Shown here piece by piece: positions 26,735 to 35,336 of a stretch of DNA of 64,000 bases. Source of the stretch: Oerskovia merdavium. GTDB lineage: Bacteria; Actinomycetota; Actinomycetes; Actinomycetales; Cellulomonadaceae. The stretch spans positions 1 to 64,000 of the forward strand of contig NZ_JACSQF010000004.1 of the NCBI RefSeq assembly GCF_014836755.1. The letters are read 5' to 3'. The translations under genes and the position numbers were made by a program. Each line of letters starts with the position of its first letter. The stretch's first letter is position 1. Below the pieces are notes generated by a model that did not search any database, was not told the origin of the DNA, and saw nothing but the letters and a program-made list of their open reading frames with translations.

Positions 26735-28197
26735 ATGGCCACCCCGTCTCGCACCACCCCCACCGGTTCACGCGCTCCCCGCACGGCAGTCGTCGTCGGG
26801 GCAGGCATGGTGGGTCTCGCGACCGCCTGGCACCTGCAGGAGCGCGGTGTCGAGGTCACGGTCCTCGACCGCGAGGGCGTCGCCGCAGGCTCGTCGTGGG
26901 GCAACGCCGGCTGGCTCACGCCCGGCATGGCCATGCCGCTCGCCGACCCCACGCTGTGGACCTACGCCCCCAAGGCGCTGCTCGACCCGGCAGCGCCCCT
27001 GCACGTCCCGGCACGGCTCGACCCGCGCCTGTGGTCGTTCCTCGCCCGGTTCGCGGCGCACGCGAACAGGCGCGCGTGGGACCGCGCCATGGCGGCACTC
27101 ACCCCGATCGACCGGCTCGCGCTCGACGCGTTCGACGAGCTCAGCGCGCACGGCGTCGCCGCGCGCTCGACCCCCGGGCCGTTCGTCATCGGGTTCGAGG
27201 ACGAGAGGCAGGCCGCGCCGTTCCTCCACGAGATCGCCCAGGTCGAGGCTGCCGGGCAGGTGGTCCCGCTGCGACGCATCGACCAGCCCGACGGCGCAGC
27301 TCACCGCTCCGGTCCGTCGCACCCGGACGCGGGTCTGGGCACCGGCGCGGGCGATGCCGTCGGGCACGCCACCCCCGCGACACGGCCAGGCGGGGGCCGA
27401 GAACCTGGGGCGAGCGGCGCCGTCGAGCACGCCTCCGCCTCGACGTCCCCGGACGCGAGCCGAGCACCCGGAGCGAGCGGCGCCGTCGGACGTCCTGCGC
27501 AGCTCACCGACCGCGTGCGCGCGGTCTACGCCCTCGAGGGCCAGCGGTTCATCGAGCCCGGGCCGTTCGTCGGCGCGCTGGGCGACGCGGTCCGTGCGCG
27601 CGGCGGGCGCATCGTGACCGGTGCGACCGTCATCGGGCTGCGCGCCCAGGAGGGGCGTGGCGTGCAGGTGCTCGTGGACGGGCAGGACCCCGTGGCCGCC
27701 GACGTCGCGGTCCTCGCGACCGGTGCCTGGCTGCCCGGGCTCGCGCGACCGCTCGGCGTGCGCACGCTCGTCCAGGCCGGGCGCGGCTACTCGTTCACGG
27801 TCAAGACCGACCTGCCCGTCGAGCAACCCATCTACCTGCCGTCCCGCCGCGTGGCGTGCACGCCGTACCAGGGGCGGTTCCGCATCGCGGGGACCATGGA
27901 GTTCCGCGGTCCGGACGAGCCGTTCCAGCCACGGCGCATCGAGGCGATCCTCGCGTCGGTGCGCGACCTGTTCCAGGGAGTCGACCTCGACGACCGGGCG
28001 AGTGGGTCGGGTCCCGGCCCGTGACCCCCGACGGGCTGCCGCTGGTCGGGGCGACCCGGGCGCCCGGCGTGTACGTCGCGGGCGGGCACGGGATGTGGGG
28101 CATCGTGCTCGGCCCCGCGACCGGGAAGCTGCTCGCCGAGCAGATCGTGACGGGGACGGTGCCGCAGGAGATCAGGGCGTTCGACCCGCTGCGGTGA
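26735..28197 (+). pseudogene. dadA: D-amino-acid dehydrogenase (DadA-like), frameshifted near the 3' end
   Basis: From ATG 26735 (AAAGGAG upstream) the frame encodes an FAD oxidoreductase: VVVGAGMVGLATAWHLQERG, SSWGNAGWLTPGMAMPL, TGAWLPGLARPLGVRTLVQAGRGYSF and TPYQGRFRIAGTMEF. It hits a stop at 28022. The missing C-terminus (EWVGSRPVTPDGLPLVG, YVAGGHGMWGIVLGPATGK) continues in another frame to 28197. One extra G in the GGG at 27996-27998 would restore a single 487-aa protein. Residues 187-258 are an Ala/Gly/Pro-rich insertion absent from the family. Role: oxidation of D-alanine and similar substrates, under the divergent Lrp. Confidence 0.75.
27286..27509 (+). repeat. In-frame insertion with direct repeats inside dehydrogenase gene
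   Basis: GCGCAGCTCACCG occurs at 27294-27306 and again at 27497-27509, bracketing the low-complexity insertion. The first copy belongs to the 22-bp motif also found at 7365. Inside, GAGCGGCGCCGTCG (reverse form of the motif core) occurs twice, at 27412 and 27475. The insertion keeps the frame open. Confidence 0.6.
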
Positions 28198-28244
28198 GGT
28201 GGCGTGGGCGTGGACGTCCGGCCGGGGGGCCACCCGGTAACCGG

Positions 28245-28274
28245 GCCACCCGGCCACCCGGCCACCCGGCCACC
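28245..28274 (+). repeat. 8-bp tandem repeat (3.75 units)
   Basis: GCCACCCG is repeated at 28245, 28253 and 28261, with a partial fourth unit at 28269. It runs directly into the left arm of palindromic repeat copy A. Confidence 0.85.
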
Positions 28275-28332
28275 GAGAAGTGAGTAGATGCCCCTGGATC
28301 GCCCGGATCTGGGGCATCTACTCACTTCTCGG
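28273..28332. repeat. 60-bp palindromic repeat, copy A
   Basis: Left arm 28273-28294 and right arm 28311-28332 are perfectly complementary (core GAGAAGTGAGTAGATGCCCC); the 16-bp centre can add a GGATC/GATCT helix. It lies between the dehydrogenase gene and the next gene on the same strand. One of five related copies in this window. Confidence 0.9.
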
Positions 28333-28472
28333 CGAGAGCGCCGGCTAATTTCACCCGCTCGCGCGCCTGCGTCCTGCCACGTCCATGGTCCGGCCGACCT
28401 CTCTCCTCTCAGGGGCAGGGCCAGCAGGTCCGCCGGGCGACGGCTCGGCGCAACCACGACGAGGTGGCCGAC

Positions 28473-30527
28473 ATGCGCGCTCGATCAGCTCTTCCGCTCT
28501 TCTCCGCCCTCGCCCTCGCCCTCAGCACCTTGCTCCCGCTCGGCGCGAGCGCCCAGACAGCCGTCGACGAGTCGCCGCCGCCCTCGTGCCAGGAGGTGAT
28601 CGAGCTGGCGACCTCCCATCGTCCGAGCGCAGCGCTCGTCGCCGCGGCCCAGGTCGAGGCCGCAGGTGAGACTGCCTGCGACGCCACGGTCCTGGCCGAG
28701 GCCGAGGGGTCGGTCGCCGAGGCCGCGGTGCTCCTGCGTCGGGCACAGGGGCTGGACACAGAGGCCGGCCGCGTCGCCACCGACACCGAGGCGGCAGCCG
28801 AGCTCCGCAGCGCGGCCGACACCTCCTACGCCCAGGCGCTCGCGCTCGACCTGGGGCTGACTGCAGCGTTCGACGGACTGACGTCGGACCCGGGCTCCGA
28901 GGCCCCACCGGCCGAGGCCGCAGTGGCCGCCGCCCGGCTCGTCGACCTGGGCCACCGCGCCGAGGCCCGTGAGCTGCTCCTCACGGCGGTCGAGGAGGGC
29001 AAGGTGGACCCGAAGAAGCTCGACCAGGCCCTGCAGGACCTGCTGGCCCCGAGCCCTCCGGAGACCGTCGTGGACTGGTGGGACGAGGACGGCAGGACGT
29101 GGCTCACGGTCGTGGCCTGGTGCCTTGCAGGGCTCGCACTGATCTACCTCGTGCTGTGGACGTGGGTCCGTCGCCCGCCCTACCGGATCGACCCCGCGAC
29201 CCAGGCAGTGACCGCGGGGAAGGCCGACGACGTCGCCCAGGCATGGGCCGAGATGCTCCCGCGCCGGCTCGACGACCTTGCCGAGTCGACACCTGCCATG
29301 CGGATCTCGACGGGCCCGGACACCGACCTCACGCTCCCCGACATCGACGGGATGCCGTCGGGCTTCAAGGCCGTCGTGGAGTTCTGGACGTGGTTCCGAC
29401 GTCTGCGCGTGCGGCACGTCTCGGCCCTCCTGCACGACGAGGGCGGGAAGGTCGGTGTGACGGTGTCGATCAGGAAGCGGTCCGGCAGGCTCCTCGAGAC
29501 CCGGACGCTCCGCCCCCTGGACGACACCGCCCCCGTCGAGCGGGCGACGTACCTCGGCCTGCTGCCTCAGGCCGCCGTCTGGATCGCGTTCCAGACCACC
29601 GTGAAGCGCCACCGGGTCGCCGTGCTCGGGACGAGGTCCGAGGTCGCGGTCCTCCGTTTCGCCGACTCCGCCGCGCTCCTCGCCGCCGGCGACAAGGGGG
29701 CGGCCCGCCAGGCTCTGCTCCGGGCGCGCGCCGCAGATCCCCAGATGCTCGCGGCCCGGCTCAACCTCGCGGTCCTCGACCTCCGGAGGGAGGGCGACGA
29801 TCCGGCCGCCGCCCCGCAGGACTGGCAGGTGCGACTCGAGGCGCTCCACGGCGTCGAGCAGGCAGCGTCGGCACGGCTCGACGAGCTCTTCGGCTATGCC
29901 CCGCACGTCCTCCCGGCCGCACGCGACCGGTGGCTGAGGGAGGCGGTCCGGTGCCGCGCGACCATCATGCGAGCCTGCTACAACCGGGCGATCAGCAGCC
30001 TCAACTGGTCGGCCGCTGGTGGTACGGGCGAGATGCGGCACGACCTGGCAGCGGCGTTGGAGTCCACGAGGAAGGCGGCCGTCGACCTGCGCGAGAGCAC
30101 TCCGCGGCGGGCGCGGTGGGACGCTATCCGACGGACCGCGCACAACGTCGAGCGCCACGCGGAGCTCATGCGCCGAGGGCATCTCGACCCTGGTCCGGCC
30201 GGGTTCCTGTCCGACGCCTCGCACCAGCTCACGACGATCGAGCCCGACTGGGGGGCCGCCTACCCGGACGTCCTCCCGGGCTGGGTCGACTACGGCATCG
30301 CCTGTGTCGCGGCAGCCGTGGTGCCGCCCGACCCGGGGGCGCCGACCAGGCAGGCCGCCGTCGCGCGCGTGCAGTCGTGGTTGGACCGCGCCTTCGCCAA
30401 GCAGCCCGGGCACTACGTCTCGGCCGCTCGACGCGACCCGTTCTTCGCGCACCTCGTGCCCGTCCCACCTGAACGGGCCACCGCCGGACCGCGACCGGCG
30501 CCGAGCGGTCCGACGACGGAGGCGTGA
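28473..30527 (+). CDS. Secreted/membrane orphan protein, helical (TPR-like) domains
   Basis: 684 aa from ATG 28473, preceded by GAGGTGG; a GTG at 28464 is in frame. A signal peptide (PLFSALALALSTLLPLGASAQ) is followed by an Ala-rich helical domain to about residue 200, a membrane segment (LTVVAWCLAGLALIYLVLWTWV), then a cytoplasmic part of about 440 residues rich in Ala/Arg helices, with one TPR-like stretch (GDKGAARQALLRARAADPQMLAARLNLAVLDL). I do not recognise the family. It is a single gene framed by palindromic repeat copies A and B. It may be a scaffold or signalling protein, but nothing fixes this. Confidence 0.75.
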   Translation: MRARSALPLFSALALALSTLLPLGASAQTAVDESPPPSCQEVIELATSHRPSAALVAAAQVEAAGETACDATVLAEAEGSVAEAAVLLRRAQGLDTEAGRVATDTEAAAELRSAADTSYAQALALDLGLTAAFDGLTSDPGSEAPPAEAAVAAARLVDLGHRAEARELLLTAVEEGKVDPKKLDQALQDLLAPSPPETVVDWWDEDGRTWLTVVAWCLAGLALIYLVLWTWVRRPPYRIDPATQAVTAGKADDVAQAWAEMLPRRLDDLAESTPAMRISTGPDTDLTLPDIDGMPSGFKAVVEFWTWFRRLRVRHVSALLHDEGGKVGVTVSIRKRSGRLLETRTLRPLDDTAPVERATYLGLLPQAAVWIAFQTTVKRHRVAVLGTRSEVAVLRFADSAALLAAGDKGAARQALLRARAADPQMLAARLNLAVLDLRREGDDPAAAPQDWQVRLEALHGVEQAASARLDELFGYAPHVLPAARDRWLREAVRCRATIMRACYNRAISSLNWSAAGGTGEMRHDLAAALESTRKAAVDLRESTPRRARWDAIRRTAHNVERHAELMRRGHLDPGPAGFLSDASHQLTTIEPDWGAAYPDVLPGWVDYGIACVAAAVVPPDPGAPTRQAAVARVQSWLDRAFAKQPGHYVSAARRDPFFAHLVPVPPERATAGPRPAPSGPTTEA

Positions 30528-30528
30528 G

Positions 30529-30586
30529 CGAGAAGTGAGCTGATGCCCCTGAACCGGCCGGATCAGGGGCAGCTGCTCACTTCTCG
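30529..30586. repeat. Palindromic repeat, copy B
   Basis: Left arm 30529-30549, right arm 30566-30586, with two mismatched pairs where this copy differs from the others (GAGCTGATG instead of GAGTAGATG). The centre TGAACCGGCCGGATCA also pairs except for one A-A. It lies between convergent genes; the right arm encodes the last residues (AEK) and stop of the MerR gene. Confidence 0.9.
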
Positions 30587-30984
30587 GCGAGGGCGGCCGG
30601 CCCTCGCACCACGTCCGCCGGCGCCGCATCGACCCTGATGGCCTCGAGGTAGTCCGCGATCGCGTCGCGGTTCCTCGTGAGGGTGTCGATGCGCTCGGTC
30701 ATCCGGGCCAGCTCGGTCTCGAGCAGCGCGATCTTGTCCGGGAAGGCGTTCTGCAGGTGGATCTCACGGGGCTGGTTGAGGCAGGGCAGCAGCTCGGCGA
30801 TGATCCGCGTCGGGAAGCCCACCTCCAGCAGGCCCCGGATCTGGAGCACCCGGTCGACGAGGTGCTCGCCGTACTCGCGGTAGCCGTTCTCCTCGCGCTG
30901 CGGGGTCAGGAGCCCCTGCTCCTCGTAGTACCGCAGCAGGCGTGTGGCCGTGCCGGTGCGGCGGGACAGCTCGCCGATGCGCAT
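30577..30984 (-). CDS. MerR family transcriptional regulator
   Basis: 135 aa from ATG 30984 with a GAGGGG site 8 nt upstream; GTG 30993 is an alternative. The N-terminal winged helix (MRIGELSRRTGTATRLLRYYEEQGLLTPQREENGYREYG) and a C-terminal coiled coil (ALLETELARMTERIDTLTRNRDAIADYL) are complete. Lacks metal-binding cysteines apart from one in LLPCLNQ, so a drug or small-molecule sensor is likely. Divergent from an MFS exporter. The last three residues and the stop lie inside palindromic repeat copy B. Confidence 0.9.
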   Translation of the reverse strand: MRIGELSRRTGTATRLLRYYEEQGLLTPQREENGYREYGEHLVDRVLQIRGLLEVGFPTRIIAELLPCLNQPREIHLQNAFPDKIALLETELARMTERIDTLTRNRDAIADYLEAIRVDAAPADVVRGPAALAEK

Positions 30985-31011
30985 GTGATGCACCCCTCTC
31001 GCGGGTCGGGC

Positions 31012-31044
31012 TTGACCTTCACACCCATGTCAGACATTCATGCT
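31012..31044 (+). promoter_or_regulatory. MerR-type promoter of MFS gene
   Basis: TTGACC (31012-31017) is followed by a long gap of 19-21 bp before TTCATGCT (31037-31044), with ATGTCAGACAT as an internal dyad at 31027-31037. An overlong spacer with a central dyad is the hallmark of MerR-activated promoters. The -10 ends 6 nt before ATG 31051. Confidence 0.5.
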
Positions 31045-31050
31045 AACCCT

Positions 31051-32409
31051 ATGACCACGTGCACCACTCCGACCGAGTCGTCGACCGACGCTCCCCCGAC
31101 GTCCACCGCGTCCGTCTCGCCCGGTGCGCTCGCCACGCCGGCGGGTCCCCCGACGTCCGCAGCGCCCCCTGCGCCCCGGACGACCACGCTCCCCGACCGG
31201 ACCGACGCGCCCGCGGACGCTCCGCCGTCGGGCACTCGCTTCCCCCTGCTGCCCCTGCTCGCCCTGGCCGCGACCGGGTTCGTCACGCTCCTCACCGAGG
31301 TGCTGCCCGCGGGCGTGCTGCCCGCGCTGGGCGCCGACCTCGGCGTGTCCGCGAGCGCCGCCGGGCAGACCGTCACGGTCTTCGCGATCGGGGCGATCGT
31401 CGCCGCGATCCCGCTCAGCCGGGCCACGGCCCGCTGGCCCCGGCGCCGCCTGCTGCTCACGACGATCGCCGGGCCCGTGGTCGCGAACACCGTCACGGCC
31501 GTGTCGTCGAGCTATGCGCTGACGCTCGGCGCGCGCTTCGCGGCCGGGCTCGTCGCCGGGCTGACCTGGGCCCTGCTCGCCGGGTACGCACGGCGCCTCG
31601 CCGCGCCGGAGCAGGCGGGGCGGGCGCTCGCGATCGCGATGGGCGGGGCGCCGCTCGCGCTGGCCCTCGGCGTCCCGGCCGGGACCGCGCTGGGCGCGAC
31701 CGTCGGGTGGCGCTGGGCGTTCGGCGCCATGACGATCCTCAGCCTCGGGCTGGCGGCGTGGGTGCGCTGGGGCGTGCGGGACTTCCCGGGCGAGCCGCGC
31801 GGGACGCAGGTGCCGATCGGGCGGGCGCTGCGGCTGCCCGGCGTCGCGCCGGTCGTGGTCGTGACGGGCCTGACGGTCCTGGCCTACAACGTGTTCTCGA
31901 CCTACGTCGCGGTGTTCCTCGAGGACGTCGGGCTCGGCGCGCAGACCGGGGTGCTGCTCGCGGTGCTCGGCGCGACGTCGTTCGCGAGCCTCGTCGTGAT
32001 CGGCGCCCTGATCGACACGCACCTGCGCGTCATGACGGTCCTCGCCGCGACCCTCCTGGGGGTCGCGGGCCTGACTCTCGCGGTCGCGGCGGACTCCCCC
32101 GTCGCGGTCTACGCCGCGGTCGCCGCGCTGGGCTTCGCGTTCGGCGGCAGCGGGACCCTGTTCCAGACCGCGCTCGCGCGAGCCGCAGGTCCTGCCGCGG
32201 ACGTGGCGCAGTCCGCGTTCGTCACCTCGTGGAACGGGGCGCTCGCGCTGGGCGGGATCGTGGGCGGCGTGGTGCTGGGTGCGGGCGGGTCCGGTGCGCT
32301 GCCGTGGGCGACGCTCGCGCTCGCGGTGCCGGTCGTGGGGATCGTGCTGGGGGCGCGGCGGCACGCGTTCCCGGGTGGAACGGGCCCTGTGCGGCCTGCC
32401 GAGAAGTGA
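31051..32409 (+). CDS. MFS efflux transporter (DHA1 family)
   Basis: 452 aa with 12 membrane segments after a 65-residue Pro/Thr/Ala-rich N-terminus. It resembles sugar/drug-efflux MFS proteins (LLTEVLPAGVLPALGADLGVSASAAGQTVTVFAIGAIVAAIPL; SRATARWPRRRLLL as the loop 2-3 motif). The start ATG 31051 is chosen because ATG 31027 lies within the promoter. The gene ends in AEK-stop encoded by palindromic repeat copy C. Probably activated by the divergent MerR protein. Confidence 0.88.
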   Translation: MTTCTTPTESSTDAPPTSTASVSPGALATPAGPPTSAAPPAPRTTTLPDRTDAPADAPPSGTRFPLLPLLALAATGFVTLLTEVLPAGVLPALGADLGVSASAAGQTVTVFAIGAIVAAIPLSRATARWPRRRLLLTTIAGPVVANTVTAVSSSYALTLGARFAAGLVAGLTWALLAGYARRLAAPEQAGRALAIAMGGAPLALALGVPAGTALGATVGWRWAFGAMTILSLGLAAWVRWGVRDFPGEPRGTQVPIGRALRLPGVAPVVVVTGLTVLAYNVFSTYVAVFLEDVGLGAQTGVLLAVLGATSFASLVVIGALIDTHLRVMTVLAATLLGVAGLTLAVAADSPVAVYAAVAALGFAFGGSGTLFQTALARAAGPAADVAQSAFVTSWNGALALGGIVGGVVLGAGGSGALPWATLALAVPVVGIVLGARRHAFPGGTGPVRPAEK

Positions 32410-32459
32410 GTAGATGCCCCTGATCCGCGCGGATCAGGGGCATCTACTCACTTCTCGGC
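32398..32459. repeat. 62-bp perfect palindrome, copy C
   Basis: The 62 bases are a perfect palindrome with no loop: arms start GCCGAGAAGTGAGTAGATGC and meet at CCGCGCGG (32425-32432). It lies between the convergent MFS and aldo/keto reductase genes and contains the MFS stop TGA at 32407-32409. It is the most symmetric family member. Confidence 0.95.
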
Positions 32460-32480
32460 GGCGCGGGCGGCAGCAGCAGC

Positions 32481-33320
32481 TCAGCCGTTGAACGCGTCCG
32501 GGTCCGGCCCGATCCGGCCGTCGGTCCGGTCGAGCCCGTCGATCGCCGCGACCTGCTCGGCCGGCAGCTCGAAGCCCAGCACGTCGAGGTTCGCCGCGAT
32601 GCGCTCGGGCGTGACCGACTTGGGGATCGCGACGGTCCCGGCCTGCAGGTGCCAGCGGAGCACGACCTGCGCGGGCGTCACGCCGTGCGCGTCGGCGATC
32701 GCCCCCAGGACCGGGTCGCCCAGCACCGTGCCCTGGCCCAGCGGGCTCCACGCCTCGGTCACGATCCCGAGCTCGCGGTGGCGCTCGCGCAGGGCGCGCT
32801 GCGCGAACGCCGGGTGCAGCTCGACCTGGTTCACGGCCGGTGTCACACCCGTGGCCGCGATGATCGCGTCGAGGTGCGCGGGCTGGAAGTTCGAGACCCC
32901 GATCTCGCCGACGAGCCCGGCCTCTTGCAGCGCGACGAGCCCCTCCCACGCCTCGACGTACCGGCCCAGGCCCGGCGCGGGCCAGTGGATCAGGTACAGG
33001 TCGAGACGGTCGAGCCCGAGCAGCTCGAGGCTCTTCTCGTACGCGGGGCGCACGGCCTCGCGCGACAGCGAGTCGATCCACAGCTTGCTCGTCACGAAGA
33101 CCTCGTCACGGGGCAGGCCCGACGCCGCGATGCCCGCGCCGACGCCCGCCTCGTTGCCGTAGACCGCGGCGGTGTCGATGCTGCGGTAGCCCGCGTCCAG
33201 GGCGAGCGAGACGGCCTGGGCGGTCTCGCCGTCGGGCACCTGGAAGACGCCGAAGCCGAGCTGCGGGATGCTCGTCCCGCCGCGCAGTGCGACCGCGGGG
33301 ACGGTGGTGGTGCTGGTCAT
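32481..33320 (-). CDS. Aldo/keto reductase
   Basis: 279 aa NADPH-dependent (alpha/beta)8 barrel. Motifs: GFGVFQVPDGETAQAVSLALDAGYRSIDTAAVYGNE carrying catalytic Asp and Tyr, LYLIHWPAPG with catalytic His, GEIGVSNFQPAHLD, and IPKSVTPERIAANLDVLGFEL as the cofactor loop. The family resembles 2,5-diketo-gluconate and related reductases; the substrate is unknown. It is the second gene of an operon behind an MFS transporter, with CAGGAG before the ATG. Confidence 0.92.
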   Translation of the reverse strand: MTSTTTVPAVALRGGTSIPQLGFGVFQVPDGETAQAVSLALDAGYRSIDTAAVYGNEAGVGAGIAASGLPRDEVFVTSKLWIDSLSREAVRPAYEKSLELLGLDRLDLYLIHWPAPGLGRYVEAWEGLVALQEAGLVGEIGVSNFQPAHLDAIIAATGVTPAVNQVELHPAFAQRALRERHRELGIVTEAWSPLGQGTVLGDPVLGAIADAHGVTPAQVVLRWHLQAGTVAIPKSVTPERIAANLDVLGFELPAEQVAAIDGLDRTDGRIGPDPDAFNG

Positions 33321-33354
33321 GGTTTCTCCTGAGGGGTGGTGGTGGGGCAGCGGG

Positions 33355-34635
33355 TCAGGCCGCGGGGACGGTGGTGAGCGGGGCCGGGGCGGGCGTCACG
33401 GCCGTGCGCCGCTCCTGGAGCGTCGCGACGCCCAGCGCCACGACCGCGAGCAGCGTGAGCGCAGCGCCCGCCCACAGGGGCGAGGTGAAGCCGAGCCCGG
33501 CCGCGATGGCCAGGCCGCCGATCCACGCGCCCAGCGCGTTGCCCACGTTGAACGCGGCGATGTTGGCGCCGGACGCCATGGTCGGGGCGGCCTGCGCGTG
33601 GCCCATGATGCGCATCTGGAGGCCGGGGACGGTCGCGAACCCGAACGCCCCCATGAGGAACAGCGACACCAGGGTCATGACCTGGCTCGTCGCGGTGAGC
33701 GCGAAGACCGCGAGGATCACGGTCAGCACGGCGAGGATCACGAGGAGGCTCGTGGTCAGGTACCGGTCCGCGGCCTTGCCGCCCAGGAAGTTGCCGACGA
33801 ACAGCCCCACCCCGAACAGCACGAGCAGCCAGGGCACGCTCGTGGTCGCGAACCCACCGACCTCTGTGACCGTGAAGGCGATGTAGGTGAACGCACCGAA
33901 CATGCCGCCGAACCCGAGCACGGTCACGAGGATGGACCACCAGACCTGCGGGTTGCGGAAGGCTGCGAGCTCGGTCCGCAGGGACGGGGTGCCCGACGGC
34001 GTCGCTCCCGCCAGGAGGACGGGGTCGCCCTCCGCGGGGGGCGTCGAGGAGGTGCGGGCTGCCGCAGCGCCGTGCGCGCCGGACGCCCGGCGCGTGGACG
34101 GCACGAGCAGCAGGATCCCGACGAGCGCGACGACGCCGATGGCCGTGATGGCCCAGAACGTGGAGCGCCAGCCGTACTGCTGGCCCAGGAACGTGCCGAA
34201 CGGCACGCCCAGGACGTTGGCGGTCGTGAGGCCCGCGAACATCATCGCGATGGCGCCCGCACGCTTGGAGGGGGCGACCATGTCGGCCGCGACGACCGCG
34301 CCGATCCCGAAGAAGGCGCCGTGGCACAGCGCCGCGAGGATGCGTCCGGCGAGCAGCAGCTCGTAGGTGGGGGCGAGGGCCGAGACCAGGTTCCCGGCGA
34401 TGAACAGGATCATGAGGCTGCCGAGGACCGTCTTGCGGTCGAGACGGATCACGGCGGCCGTGAGGCCGATCGCGCCGACGGCGACCGCGAGCGCGTAGCC
34501 CGAGATGAGGTAGCCGGCGACGGCCTCGGTCACGCCGAACTCTGCCGCGACCTCCGGCAGGAGTCCCATGATGACGAACTCGGTGAGCCCGATCCCGAAG
34601 CCCCCGACGGCGAGGGCGAGAAGACCCAGCGGCAT
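33355..34635 (-). CDS. MFS transporter (AraJ-like DHA1 family)
   Basis: 426 aa with 12 membrane segments. The N-terminus (GGFGIGLTEFVIMGLLPEVAAEFGVTEAVAGYLISGYALAVAVGA) is typical of AraJ/YdhP-type exporters. A low-complexity loop (about residues 185-215, Ala/Thr/Ser/Pro-rich) separates the two halves. ATG 34635 has AAGGAG 6 nt upstream. First gene of an operon with the aldo/keto reductase, diverging from a MarR gene that presumably represses it. Confidence 0.9.
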   Translation of the reverse strand: MPLGLLALAVGGFGIGLTEFVIMGLLPEVAAEFGVTEAVAGYLISGYALAVAVGAIGLTAAVIRLDRKTVLGSLMILFIAGNLVSALAPTYELLLAGRILAALCHGAFFGIGAVVAADMVAPSKRAGAIAMMFAGLTTANVLGVPFGTFLGQQYGWRSTFWAITAIGVVALVGILLLVPSTRRASGAHGAAAARTSSTPPAEGDPVLLAGATPSGTPSLRTELAAFRNPQVWWSILVTVLGFGGMFGAFTYIAFTVTEVGGFATTSVPWLLVLFGVGLFVGNFLGGKAADRYLTTSLLVILAVLTVILAVFALTATSQVMTLVSLFLMGAFGFATVPGLQMRIMGHAQAAPTMASGANIAAFNVGNALGAWIGGLAIAAGLGFTSPLWAGAALTLLAVVALGVATLQERRTAVTPAPAPLTTVPAA

Positions 34636-34687
34636 GCGCTGCTCCTTGTCTGTGTCAGGCACCGCGCGCCGCAGCGTGTGTGCAACA

Positions 34688-34739
34688 ACCGGCGCGTGCA
34701 GTAGTTGCAGGCGCCTCCTAAATAGTTGCACGCGCCGGT
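34688..34739. promoter_or_regulatory. MarR operator region with long inverted repeat
   Basis: ACCGGCGCGTGCA (34688-34700) and TGCACGCGCCGGT (34727-34739) are perfect 13-bp inverted arms. Between and overlapping them are two direct copies of TAGTTGCA-N-GCGCC (34702-34715 and 34723-34736). The region separates the divergent MFS and MarR genes. TATAGT at 34755-34760 is a likely MarR -10. Confidence 0.6.
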
Positions 34740-34795
34740 AGTTCACACAAGCGGTATAGTTGAGAGCGACGTCACGACAGGCACAGGAGGCACGC

Positions 34796-35278
34796 ATGGG
34801 CATCGGGGACGACGCGGTCGAGATCCGCTCGCAGGGCTGGCGCACGCTCGCCGCGCTGCACGGCATCCTCGACGCCGCGCTCGAGCGAGCGCTCCAGGCC
34901 GGCCACGGGCTCTCGGTCGTCGAGTACACCGTGCTCGACGCGCTCTCGCGCCAGGACGGCTGGCACATGCGCATGCAGCAGCTCGCGCGCGCCGCGGCCC
35001 TGAGCAGCAGCGCCACGACCCGCCTGGTCAACCGCCTCGAGGACCGCGGCCTGCTCACGCGCATCCTCTGCCAGGACGACCGCCGCGGCATCTACACCGA
35101 GCTCACCCCGCAGGGCGAGCAGCTCCTGCGCCAGGCCAGGCCCACTCACGACGCGGCCCTCGAGGAGGCGCTCGACGAGGCCTGCCAGGTCGAGGAGCTC
35201 GCGCCCCTCGTCGCGGCCCTGCACGAGCTGCCGGTCGAGGCGTCGGCGAGCACAGCCACCGTGGGCGCGACGGCCTGA
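34796..35278 (+). CDS. MarR family regulator
   Basis: 160 aa winged-helix repressor: VVEYTVLDALSRQDGWHMRMQQLARAAALSSSATTRLVNRLEDRGLLTR with the wing DDRRGIYTELTPQGE. Starts at ATG 34796 with AGGAGG 5 nt upstream. Divergent from the MFS/aldo-keto reductase operon; self- and cross-repression through the inverted repeat at 34688-34739 is likely. The effector is unknown. Confidence 0.93.
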   Translation: MGIGDDAVEIRSQGWRTLAALHGILDAALERALQAGHGLSVVEYTVLDALSRQDGWHMRMQQLARAAALSSSATTRLVNRLEDRGLLTRILCQDDRRGIYTELTPQGEQLLRQARPTHDAALEEALDEACQVEELAPLVAALHELPVEASASTATVGATA

Positions 35279-35336
35279 CCCGCGGGGCCCGGCCGGCCGC
35301 CTGACAATCCCCCGCCGATCTGGGACCCTCGTCCCC

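Noticed and set aside
28245-28332. Possible CRISPR array at the tandem repeats and palindromes
   Set aside because: Units are 8 bp with no spacers, and the palindromes are single copies per locus; no cas genes are present anywhere in the window.
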